Assembly: GCF_000526415.1 (NCBI RefSeq)
Contig: NZ_JAGA01000002.1
Location: 2,224,001 to 2,288,000, forward strand
DNA from: Kallotenue papyrolyticum
GTDB lineage: Bacteria > Chloroflexota > Chloroflexia > Chloroflexales > Kallotenuaceae
Direction: 5' to 3'
Length of the DNA: 64,000 bases
The notes beneath the pieces were generated by a model that was not told the DNA's origin, made no database searches, and saw only the letters and a list, made by a program, of their open reading frames with translations. Below are positions 43,141-51,189 of the stretch, in pieces; the stretch's first letter is position 1, and each line of letters begins with the position of its first letter. The translations under genes were made by a program, and so were the position numbers.

Positions 43141-45432
43141 ATGGATTTCTTCGCCATCGCCTGGCTGATCCCGCTGCTGCCGCTCCTGGCGTTCGTGGCG
43201 ATCACCCTGCTGGCGCCGTTCTACCGCAGCCGGCTGATCAGCGCCTGGCTGGCGATCGGCGCAATGCTGATCGCCACGCTACTAGCCTGGGGCCTGCTGA
43301 TCCAGGGCGTCGCCACACTGTTCGCGCCGGGGCACAGCGAGCATGCTCTGCTGGCCAGTACCACCGCACATGCAACGCCGCAGGCAGACGAGCATGGCGC
43401 GGCCCATTTCGCGGGCTTCGGCCCGGCCTATAGCGTCAGTCTGCCCTGGACCGTCGCCGGCGAGTCGCTGGTGCGCTTCGGCTACCGCATCGACGCGCCG
43501 GTGGCTCTGATGCTGGCGATGGTCACACTGGCCTCGTTCTGCATCCATCTCTTCTCGCTGGGCTACATGGCGCGCGACGAGTACCCGCCGGGGCATGAGC
43601 GCCAGTCGCGCTTCTTTTCGTTCATCGCGCTCTTCACCGCCGCCATGCTCGGCATGGTCATGGCCGACAATCTCCTGCTCTTCTTCGTCTGCTGGGAGAT
43701 CATGGGCCTGTGCTCGTACCTGCTGATCGGCTTCTGGTACTTCAAGCCTTCGGCCTACCATGCCGCGCGCAAGGCGTTTATCACCACGCGCATCGGCGAT
43801 GTGTTGATGATGCTGGGCCTCTTCTACCTGTACACCGAGGCCGGCTCGCTGACGCTGGGCAGCGATGATGGCCAGATCTTCGCGCCCGCCTTTCTGGAGC
43901 GCATCAGCACGCAGACGACCTGGGCCGGTATGAGCGTCGCGACGGCGATCGCGCTGTTGCTGTTTATGGGCACCGTCGGCAAGTCGGCGCAGTTTCCGCT
44001 GCATGTCTGGCTGCCCGACGCGATGGAAGGCCCAACGCCGGTCTCGGCGCTGATCCACGCGGCGACGATGGTCGCTGCGGGTGTGTTCCTGGTGGCGCGC
44101 ACCTACCCGATCTTTCTGGCCAGTCCTACGGCGCTGGCCGTAGTAGCGCTGATCGGCACTTTTACGGCGCTGTTTGCGGCCTTGATCGCCGTCGCGCAGT
44201 TCGATATCAAGCGCATTTTGGCCTATTCCACGCTGTCGCAGCTTGGCTTTATGGTGGCGGCGCTGGGCGTGGGCGGCTGGGTCGCCGCGCTGTTCCACCT
44301 GCTGACGCACGCTTTCTTCAAGGCGCTGCTCTTTCTGGGCGCCGGCTCGGTGATCCACGGCATGGAAGCGGCGGTGGGCCATGATCCCGAGCGCGCGCAG
44401 GATATCCGCAACATGGGCGGTCTGGCGCGTTGGATGCGCACCACCTGGCTCACCTACCTGATCGGCGCTGCCGCGCTGGCGGGCGTGCCCTTCTTTGCGG
44501 GCTTCTTCTCCAAGGACGAGATCCTGCTGGAAGCCTTCCGGCGCGGCGATGCGCTGGGCTGGGCGGTGTATCTCACGCTGACGCTCGCCGCCTTTCTGAC
44601 GGCCTTCTACATGACGCGCCAGGTGGTGGTCGTCTTCCATGGATCGTTCCGCGGCTTCGCGCCACGGCCACGTGACCCACGGCAGGAGTACAGCGAGGCG
44701 GTGCCGGTGGAAAGCTCCGACGTGCCGCCGGCGCTCACGCCGGAGGTCGCGGCACCGGCGCTGGGGGTGAGCGCCACGGCGGCGCAGGCCACCCACCACC
44801 ACGGCGCGCACCACACGCCGCACGAGTCGCCCCTGAGCATGACGCTGCCGCTGATCGTCTTGGCCGTGTTTGCGCTGGGCGCAGGGCTGGCCAACCTGCC
44901 CGACTGGGGCCTGCCCCTGCCGGCGCACTGGTTGTCGGATGTGCTGGGCCAGCCCGCGCCGCCGTTCAGTTGGACCGTCGCCGGCATTGCCACGCTGGTG
45001 GCGCTGGCCGGCATTGTGCTGGGCGGGCTGGTGTACCGCAACGCCTTCGCGCAGGCCACCGATCCCGATCCGCTCGCAGCGCGCCTGCCGGGGCTGTTCC
45101 GCGTGCTCAACGCCAAGTTCTACGTCGATGAGTTCTATGCGGCCACCCTGGGCCGTCTTGTGCGCCGGCTGGGCCGCGCGCTGGCCGCCTTCGACCGGCG
45201 CGTGGTGGACGGAGCAGTCACCGGCATCGGTCTGGGGCAGTTGCTGCTGGCCAAGATCAACTTCATCATCGATGACCTGGTTCTGAATCAGGGCGCGGAC
45301 GCGCTGGCCAACTCGACGCAGTACACCGGCGACGGGCTGCGCCAGACGATCACCGGCAAGATTCAGGACTACGGCGTGCTGATTTTCGTCGGGATTCTGC
45401 TGATCGCGTTGGTGTATCTGTACGCTTTCTGA
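43141..45432 (+). CDS. nuoL: NADH-quinone oxidoreductase subunit L
   Basis: A 763-residue antiporter-like subunit at the distal end of the membrane arm, longer than usual (about 610-660). The core motifs FFVCWEIMGLCSYLLIGFWY, HVWLPDAMEGPTPVSALIHAATMVAAGVFL, LAYSTLSQLGFMVAALGVGG, HLLTHAFFKALLFLGAGSVIH and FAGFFSKDEILLEAF are intact. Extra length comes from a periplasmic-type loop of about 40 residues ending in a His-rich run (ATHHHGAHHTPHE, near residue 555), and from the region leading into the long lateral helix at the C-terminus. The lateral helix should embrace the other antiporter subunits, here two NuoM and one NuoN. Confidence 0.96.
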   Translation: MDFFAIAWLIPLLPLLAFVAITLLAPFYRSRLISAWLAIGAMLIATLLAWGLLIQGVATLFAPGHSEHALLASTTAHATPQADEHGAAHFAGFGPAYSVSLPWTVAGESLVRFGYRIDAPVALMLAMVTLASFCIHLFSLGYMARDEYPPGHERQSRFFSFIALFTAAMLGMVMADNLLLFFVCWEIMGLCSYLLIGFWYFKPSAYHAARKAFITTRIGDVLMMLGLFYLYTEAGSLTLGSDDGQIFAPAFLERISTQTTWAGMSVATAIALLLFMGTVGKSAQFPLHVWLPDAMEGPTPVSALIHAATMVAAGVFLVARTYPIFLASPTALAVVALIGTFTALFAALIAVAQFDIKRILAYSTLSQLGFMVAALGVGGWVAALFHLLTHAFFKALLFLGAGSVIHGMEAAVGHDPERAQDIRNMGGLARWMRTTWLTYLIGAAALAGVPFFAGFFSKDEILLEAFRRGDALGWAVYLTLTLAAFLTAFYMTRQVVVVFHGSFRGFAPRPRDPRQEYSEAVPVESSDVPPALTPEVAAPALGVSATAAQATHHHGAHHTPHESPLSMTLPLIVLAVFALGAGLANLPDWGLPLPAHWLSDVLGQPAPPFSWTVAGIATLVALAGIVLGGLVYRNAFAQATDPDPLAARLPGLFRVLNAKFYVDEFYAATLGRLVRRLGRALAAFDRRVVDGAVTGIGLGQLLLAKINFIIDDLVLNQGADALANSTQYTGDGLRQTITGKIQDYGVLIFVGILLIALVYLYAF

Positions 45433-45499
45433 CGCGCGATGGTCGCCGCCCGACCTGCACGTCGCGCAGCGCTAGCGAGCCTGGAGATTGCGGAGCGCC

Positions 45500-47188
45500 A
45501 TGGGAGAAGCCTATCTGAATATGCGTGGTGGCGTGCCCTGGCTGAGTCTGATGATCTTTCTGCCCCTGCTGGGCGCGCTCCTGACGGCGCTCGTGCCGGA
45601 GCGCCGTAATGCTGGCCTACACCGCTGGGGTGCGTTGCTGCTGAGCCTGATGCCGCTGGGCATCGCGCTCTATGTCGCCGTGACCTACCGTGCCGGCACT
45701 ACCGACAACGGCCTGCAACAGGTCTATGACTATGTCGAGCGGCTGCCCTGGATCACCGTGCTGGGCATCGAGTACAAGCTGGGCGTGGACGGCATCGCCC
45801 TGCCGTTGGTGCTGCTGACCACGCTGCTCACGCCGGTAGCCATCCTGGCCTCCTTCAACCTGCGCGAACGCCCGGCGGCGTTCCTGTCGCTGATCCTGTT
45901 GCTGGAGACCACGCTGCTGGGCGCGTTTTTGGCGCTCAACTGGTTTCTGTTCTTTATCTTCTGGGAAGTCTCGCTGGTACCGAGCTTCTTCCTGATCAAC
46001 AGCTGGGGCCGGACTCCGGAGCGCCGCCGCGAGGCTGCGCTCAAGTTCTTCGTATACACGATGGCCGGCTCGGTCGGCATGCTCTTCGCCTTCGAGATCT
46101 TCTACCTGGCGACGCGCGCCGCCGGACGCGGCACGCTGGATATCGTCGAGCTGACGCGCCTGGCGCAGGGCCTGCCGGTTGCCGGGCTGTCGGGTGACCT
46201 GACGCAGCTGGTCTATGGCTACCTGCAGGACCTGGGCGTGGTTGGCGTGCTGGGCGGCTCGCCACCCTTCTACATGGCCGTGCTGTTTCTGGCAACCTTT
46301 GTCGCGCTGGCGGTGAAGCTGGCGGTGTGGCCCTTCCATAGCTGGCTGCCGGATGCCTATGGCGAGTCGCCCACGCCGGTGTCGATGCTGCTGGCCGGCG
46401 TTGTCACCAAGATGGGCGGCTATGCTATGCTGCGCCTGTTGCTGCCGATCTTTCCGGCGCAGATGCAGCAGGCGGCCATGTTGCTTGGCGGGCTGGCGCT
46501 GATGAGCATCCTGGTCGGCGCGTGGGTGGCCTACCATATCGCCCGCGTGCCGTTGCGCGGCGAAGGCAAGCTCAACGATCTCAAGCTGGTGATCGCCTAC
46601 CTGTCGATCAACCACATGGGCTATGTCATGCTGGCGATCGCCGCGGCGGGCGCGGCCGGGGCGCTGGCCGATCTCAACAGCCGGGCGATCGCCGTCAACG
46701 GCGCGCTGGTGCAGATGGTCGCGCATGGCCTGTCAACGGCGGCGCTCTTCTTCCTGGCGGGCAGTCTGGCCGAGCGCAGCGGCTCCTACGAGCTGAGCGC
46801 CTTCGGCGGGCTGCGCATGGCGCTGCCGGCGCTGGCCGGACTGATGGGCGTCGCCATGTTCGCCAACCTAGGACTGCCCGGGCTGGCCGGCTTTGTGGGC
46901 GAATTCTTCATCTTCCGTGGCGCCTGGGACGCGCTGCCGGTATGGACCGCGCTGGCGATGATCGGGCTGGTGCTCTCGGCGCTGGCGCTGCTGCTGATGT
47001 ACCAACGCATCTTTTTCGGGCCGATCAACCCCCGGCTGCGCGCGCTGCCCGACCTGTCGCCGCGCGAGTGGGGCGTGCTGCTGCCGCTGCTGGCCCTGCT
47101 GATTGCGCTGGGGATCTATCCGTTGCCGCTGATGCGCCTGGCGAACGAGACGGCGCTGGCGCTGGTGCGCTTCTTTGCAGGAGCGTAA
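45500..47188 (+). CDS. nuoM: NADH-quinone oxidoreductase subunit M, first copy
   Basis: A 562-residue antiporter-like subunit. Motifs include EYKLGVDGIALPLVLLTTLLTP, FFIFWEVSLVPSFFLINSWG, KLAVWPFHSWLPDAYGESPTPVSMLLAGVVTKMGGYAML and AYLSINHMGYVML; the Glu of WEVSLVP and the Lys of KLAVWPFH/VVTKMGG are the key charge-relay residues. ATG 45500 is used as start because of GCGGAG just ahead; TTG 45488 is in frame. A second nuoM follows one base after the stop. The two differ substantially and are not a recent duplication. Confidence 0.94.
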   Translation: MGEAYLNMRGGVPWLSLMIFLPLLGALLTALVPERRNAGLHRWGALLLSLMPLGIALYVAVTYRAGTTDNGLQQVYDYVERLPWITVLGIEYKLGVDGIALPLVLLTTLLTPVAILASFNLRERPAAFLSLILLLETTLLGAFLALNWFLFFIFWEVSLVPSFFLINSWGRTPERRREAALKFFVYTMAGSVGMLFAFEIFYLATRAAGRGTLDIVELTRLAQGLPVAGLSGDLTQLVYGYLQDLGVVGVLGGSPPFYMAVLFLATFVALAVKLAVWPFHSWLPDAYGESPTPVSMLLAGVVTKMGGYAMLRLLLPIFPAQMQQAAMLLGGLALMSILVGAWVAYHIARVPLRGEGKLNDLKLVIAYLSINHMGYVMLAIAAAGAAGALADLNSRAIAVNGALVQMVAHGLSTAALFFLAGSLAERSGSYELSAFGGLRMALPALAGLMGVAMFANLGLPGLAGFVGEFFIFRGAWDALPVWTALAMIGLVLSALALLLMYQRIFFGPINPRLRALPDLSPREWGVLLPLLALLIALGIYPLPLMRLANETALALVRFFAGA

Positions 47189-47189
47189 C

Positions 47190-48770
47190 ATGAACCTGAT
47201 CCCGATCGAGGCTTTGCCGGAGCTGCCGTATCTGACGCTGATCTGGCTGGTCATGCTGCTTGGCGCGGTGATCATCGCTGCGCTGCCGGGGCGCGCCCGC
47301 GAGGCGATCCGCTGGACGGCGGCGAGCGTCGCGCTGATCTCGCTGCTGCTGTCGTTGCTGGTCTATCTGGCCTACGATCCGCAGGGCAGAACCTTCCAGT
47401 TCGTTGAGCAGGCGCCCTGGATCCCGTCCCTGGGCATCTCCTACTTCGTGGGCGTGGATGGCATCGGCATCGCTATGCTGCTGCTCAACGGGCTGGTAAT
47501 CTTTACCGGCACGCTGATCTCATGGAACATCGAGCACCGCACCAAAGAATATTTCGTGCTGCTGTTGCTGCTGGTGGTGGGCGTGTACGGCGTTTTCATG
47601 TCGCTCGATCTGTTTCTGTTCTTTGTCTTCTACGAGCTGGCCGTGCTGCCGATGTACCTGTTGATCGCGGTGTGGGGCTCGACGCGCAAGGAATACGGCG
47701 CCATGAAGCTGACGCTGTACCTGATGGTCGGCTCGGCGTTCGCGATCATCGGCCTGATCGCGGTGTACTTCGGCTCCGGCCTGCGCACCTTCAATCTGAT
47801 CGACCTGGCCAACCTCAGCCCGGGCTTCTCGACCGGCTTCCAGATCGCCTTTTTCCTGCCGTTGTTTGTGGGCTTTGGCGTGCTGGCCGGCATGTTCCCG
47901 TTTCATACCTGGTCGCCGACCGGGCATGTGGCTGCGCCGACGGCGGTCTCGATGCTGCATGCCGGCGTGCTGATGAAGCTGGGTGCCTTTGGTTGTCTGC
48001 GCGCGGCGATCTGGCTTATGCCCGTAGGCGCGCAGATCTGGGCCCCACTGATCGTCACCCTGACGTTGTTTAACGTGGTCTATGGCGCCTACATCGCCAT
48101 GGCGCAGCGCGACTTCAAGTACGTCATCGGCTACTCATCGGTGTCGCACATGGGCTTTGTGGTCATGGGCCTGGCCGCGCTCAACGCGACGGCGCTCAAC
48201 GGCGCGGTGTTGCAGATGTTTGCGCACGGCATCATGACCGCGCTCTTCTTCGCAGTGGTCGGGCGTATGGTCTATGATCGGACGCATACCCGCCAGTTGC
48301 CGGAGCTGGGCGGTCTGGGCCGGGTCATGCCTTTGGCTGCGGTGCTGTTCATTCTGGGCGGCCTGAGCTCGATGGGCATGCCCGGTACCGCCGGCTTCTT
48401 CGCCGAGTTCAACATCTTTCTGGGCGTGTGGCAGCGCTTCCCGCTGGTCGCCGCGCTGGCCGGCCTGGCGATCCCGATCACCGCGGCGTACGTGCTGCGC
48501 GTGACGCGCGCGGTCTTCTTTGGCGCGATCAAGAATCCGGCCTTCTACCGCTTGCCGAAGCTGACCTGGCAGGAGTGGGCGACCGGCCTGATCCTGGCGC
48601 CGTGGATCATCGCTGTGGGTCTCTTTCCCAACCTGCTGCACCCGATGATCGATCGCAGCGTCGCGCCGGTGGTGCAGCGGCTGGAGGTGGCGCGCGCGCG
48701 GCTGGCGGAGACGGGCAATCCGTTGTTGGGTGGCAGCGTCTCGGCGCAGGAGCTGGATCAACGGCCATGA
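47190..48770 (+). CDS. nuoM: NADH-quinone oxidoreductase subunit M, second copy
   Basis: A 526-residue paralogue of the preceding gene, closer to ordinary NuoM in length. Motifs are ISYFVGVDGIGIAMLLLNG, FFVFYELAVLPMYLLIAVWG, FHTWSPTGHVAAPTAVSMLHAGVLMKLGAFGCLR and IGYSSVSHMGFVVMGLAALN. The Glu in YELAVLP and Lys in LMKLGAFG are present. Two consecutive nuoM genes mark the arrangement described as 2M complex I, thought to add a proton channel. The start ATG follows GGAGCGTAAC, overlapping no other gene; the end overlaps nuoN by four bases. Confidence 0.94.
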   Translation: MNLIPIEALPELPYLTLIWLVMLLGAVIIAALPGRAREAIRWTAASVALISLLLSLLVYLAYDPQGRTFQFVEQAPWIPSLGISYFVGVDGIGIAMLLLNGLVIFTGTLISWNIEHRTKEYFVLLLLLVVGVYGVFMSLDLFLFFVFYELAVLPMYLLIAVWGSTRKEYGAMKLTLYLMVGSAFAIIGLIAVYFGSGLRTFNLIDLANLSPGFSTGFQIAFFLPLFVGFGVLAGMFPFHTWSPTGHVAAPTAVSMLHAGVLMKLGAFGCLRAAIWLMPVGAQIWAPLIVTLTLFNVVYGAYIAMAQRDFKYVIGYSSVSHMGFVVMGLAALNATALNGAVLQMFAHGIMTALFFAVVGRMVYDRTHTRQLPELGGLGRVMPLAAVLFILGGLSSMGMPGTAGFFAEFNIFLGVWQRFPLVAALAGLAIPITAAYVLRVTRAVFFGAIKNPAFYRLPKLTWQEWATGLILAPWIIAVGLFPNLLHPMIDRSVAPVVQRLEVARARLAETGNPLLGGSVSAQELDQRP

Positions 48771-50419
48771 TGCAGTTTAGCTTTTTCCCCGATCTGCTCA
48801 AGATCTTGCCGGAGCTGATGCTGCTGCTGCTGGCGCTGATCGTGATCGTCTTCGATCTCTTCAGCGGCGATGCCGACGAGGAGCAGCGCTTCGCCGAAGC
48901 GGCCTCGACGACGATCATGGGTCTGGCGTTGGTGTTCGTGCTGGTGCTGGTGCAGGGCGGCTTCGTGATCAACCGCCTGATCGATCCGGCCACGCTCGAT
49001 GCGCAGGCCGGCGGCCTCGGCGGCTACCTGGCCGGCCTGCTGCGCAACCTGCAGAGCGTCACCGACCCGACGCCCGGGCCGAACGGTGTGCCCGGCAACG
49101 TGCTGCTCAACGGCGCGCTGATCATCGATGATCTGACCATGCTGGCGCGGCTGCTGTTCATCGGCGCGGCCCTGCTGACGGCGCTGCTGATCCGCGATGG
49201 TGGCACAGCGGCCAATCCGGCAGAGTTCTTCGGCCTGTTGCTCTTCGCCACCATCGGCATGAACCTGATGGCCGGCGCGGGCGAGATGATCAGCGCCTAC
49301 CTGGCGCTGGAGCTGGCCTCGGTGTCGCTCTATGTCATGGCCGGCTACTTCAAGGGCAACCTCAAATCCTCGGAAGCCGGCATGAAGTACTACATCTTCG
49401 GCGCGCTCTCGTCGGCAGTGCTGTTGTATGGGCTTTCGCTCTGGTATGGCTACGCGGCCTATCATCAGATCGCACAGCCCACGCGCTTCAGCGCCATCAT
49501 CAACGCGGTTGTCGAGGGCGTCGGTTCGAATCTGCTCTATCTGGCGCTGATCTTCATCATCGCCGGCCTGGGCTACAAGATCGCGGTCGTGCCGTTTCAT
49601 GCCTGGTCGCCCGATGTGTACCAGGGCGCGCCCACGCCCGTGACCGCTTTTCTCTCCACGGCATCCAAAGCGGCGGGCTTCGTCCTGCTCTACCGCGTGC
49701 TGGCCGAGGGCTTCGCACCGTTGAGCGGTGCTGCAGCCGTGGGCGAGCACTTCGGCGGTTGGGCCAGCATGCTGGCCGGCATCGCCCTGGTGACGATGAC
49801 CTACGCCAACCTGGCGGCGCTGACGCAGACCAACGCCAAGCGTCTGCTGGCCTATTCATCGATCGCGCATGCCGGGTTCCTGCTGCTGGGTCTGATCGCC
49901 GTGTATGCGCCCGGCGAGCCCCGGCGCTTCACACAGTTCGGCATGACCTCACTGCTGTACTACCTGGTGGTGTACACCTTCACCAACCTGGGCGCCTTTG
50001 GGGTGCTGGCGGCGATCAGCCGCGTGACCGGCGGCGATGACATGAGCGATCTCAATGGCCTCTACCGCCGTAACCTGGGCCTGGCCGCGTTGATGGCGGT
50101 GTTTGTGCTCTCGCTGGCCGGCATTCCCCCGCTGAGCGGCTTTCTGGCCAAGTTCATGGTCTTCCAGGCAGCCTGGGAGGTCGGCGCGATCTGGCTGGTG
50201 GTGGTGGGCGTGCTCAACACAATCATCGGCCTGTACTACTACCTGCGCCTGCTCAAAGCCATGTTCGTGCACGAGGCGCTGGACGAACGCCTGGTGGCCG
50301 TACCGGGCGGCACCCACCTGGCGCTGCTCGTCTCGGCGGCGCTGGTGGTCGTGCTGGGGCTGCTCCCCTCGCTCGTGCTGCCCGCGATCCAGGCGGTCAC
50401 GCAGGTGGCGGCGCGCTGA
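48767..50419 (+). CDS. nuoN: NADH-quinone oxidoreductase subunit N
   Basis: A 550-residue antiporter-like subunit with about 14 helices. Visible features are LLLLALIVIVFDLFSG near the start, AYLALELASVSLYVMAGYFKGNLKSSEAGMKYYIFGALSSAVLLYG (with the charge-relay Glu and Lys), KIAVVPFHAWSPDVYQGAPTPVTAFLSTASKAAGFVLLYRVL, LLAYSSIAHAGFLLLGLIA and AGIPPLSGFLAKFMVF. ATG 48767 overlaps the nuoM stop; ATG 48770 follows at once. It is the last gene of the operon; no hairpin terminator is visible after it before the next promoter at 50472. Confidence 0.95.
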   Translation: MMQFSFFPDLLKILPELMLLLLALIVIVFDLFSGDADEEQRFAEAASTTIMGLALVFVLVLVQGGFVINRLIDPATLDAQAGGLGGYLAGLLRNLQSVTDPTPGPNGVPGNVLLNGALIIDDLTMLARLLFIGAALLTALLIRDGGTAANPAEFFGLLLFATIGMNLMAGAGEMISAYLALELASVSLYVMAGYFKGNLKSSEAGMKYYIFGALSSAVLLYGLSLWYGYAAYHQIAQPTRFSAIINAVVEGVGSNLLYLALIFIIAGLGYKIAVVPFHAWSPDVYQGAPTPVTAFLSTASKAAGFVLLYRVLAEGFAPLSGAAAVGEHFGGWASMLAGIALVTMTYANLAALTQTNAKRLLAYSSIAHAGFLLLGLIAVYAPGEPRRFTQFGMTSLLYYLVVYTFTNLGAFGVLAAISRVTGGDDMSDLNGLYRRNLGLAALMAVFVLSLAGIPPLSGFLAKFMVFQAAWEVGAIWLVVVGVLNTIIGLYYYLRLLKAMFVHEALDERLVAVPGGTHLALLVSAALVVVLGLLPSLVLPAIQAVTQVAAR

Positions 50420-50471
50420 TCCGCACCGCGCGCTGTGCCGATTTGTTTACACAATTGTTGCATTCAAGCGC

Positions 50472-50500
50472 TTGTTTTGTCCTCATCAACCGTCTACAAT
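50472..50500 (+). promoter_or_regulatory. Promoter upstream of a small ORF
   Basis: TTGTTT (50472-50477), a 17-base spacer and TACAAT (50495-50500). Transcription would start near 50507, about 75 bases before ATG 50581. Confidence 0.6.
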
Positions 50501-50580
50501 GTTTGTAGCAGTTGATTTGTGGCATTCAAGCCGGTAAAACGTTTCTGCATGCATCGGCCGGACGCGAAAGGAGCAGGCGG

Positions 50581-50790
50581 ATGCATGGGAGCAACAGCGC
50601 ACGCTATCACGCCGGGAGTGCCAGCCGCGCGTTCGTCGCAGGGCTGATGGCGTTTGTCCTGATCCTGGCGCTGGCGCTGCAAGGCGCGGTAGTGATCGCC
50701 ACGCCCATGACGGCGGTGCAGGCGGCGCGTGAAGGCGCGCGGTGGCGTAGCGTCGGCAGGTTGCGCTGCACTACGCCGGCGACCGCGTGA
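50581..50790 (+). CDS. Small membrane ORF, possibly a truncated gene
   Basis: A 69-residue frame with a ribosome site (AAAGGAGCAGG) and a good promoter upstream. It begins with a polar segment, then one hydrophobic helix (AFVAGLMAFVLILALALQGAVVIA, residues 19-42), then QAAREGARW and a short out-of-character end. The helix followed by AAREGA faintly recalls TadE-like pilus-assembly proteins. Beyond the stop another frame reads LHYAGDRVTVVVRLNEPALLAGLL, so this may be the 5' part of a gene broken by a frameshift. The bases from 50791 to 51063 contain nothing else I could recognise. Confidence 0.4.
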   Translation: MHGSNSARYHAGSASRAFVAGLMAFVLILALALQGAVVIATPMTAVQAAREGARWRSVGRLRCTTPATA

Positions 50791-51063
50791 CCGTGGTGGT
50801 GCGGCTGAACGAGCCGGCGCTGCTGGCAGGGCTGCTGCGGGTCTTCGCGCAGCACCCCACCCACTGGGTCCTGACCAGGGCCAGCTTACGCCGGGCGTGC
50901 TTGCGGCGCGCCTGTCTGTGCAGGGCAAATCTGCGCGGCGTGGACTGGCGCGCTGCGTGGCGAACGAAGGTGATCCGGCGTGGCGCGCGCTGGGGGACGC
51001 GCGGGGCGATCCCGGCAGCGCACCGCCTGCTGAGGTCTGCAGCGCGCCCAGCGGAGGCCACAG

Positions 51064-51092
51064 TTGCGGTCGGCGGTGATGCGCACTATACT
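51064..51092 (+). promoter_or_regulatory. Promoter of the DhaR-like regulator gene
   Basis: TTGCGG (51064-51069), a 17-base spacer and TATACT (51087-51092), about 100 bases before the ATG at 51190. Confidence 0.55.
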
Positions 51093-51189
51093 TGTCGGCA
51101 ACGCGGCGGTGGCCGGCGTGCGCGGCGACGTCTCCAGTCGCCGTCCCGCCTGCTGCGCCGGCAGCGCAACCGAGTGAGCGAGGCTATCC

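Noticed and set aside
45500-48770. Recent tandem duplication of nuoM
   Set aside because: The two products differ widely in sequence and length; the pair looks old and functionally distinct.
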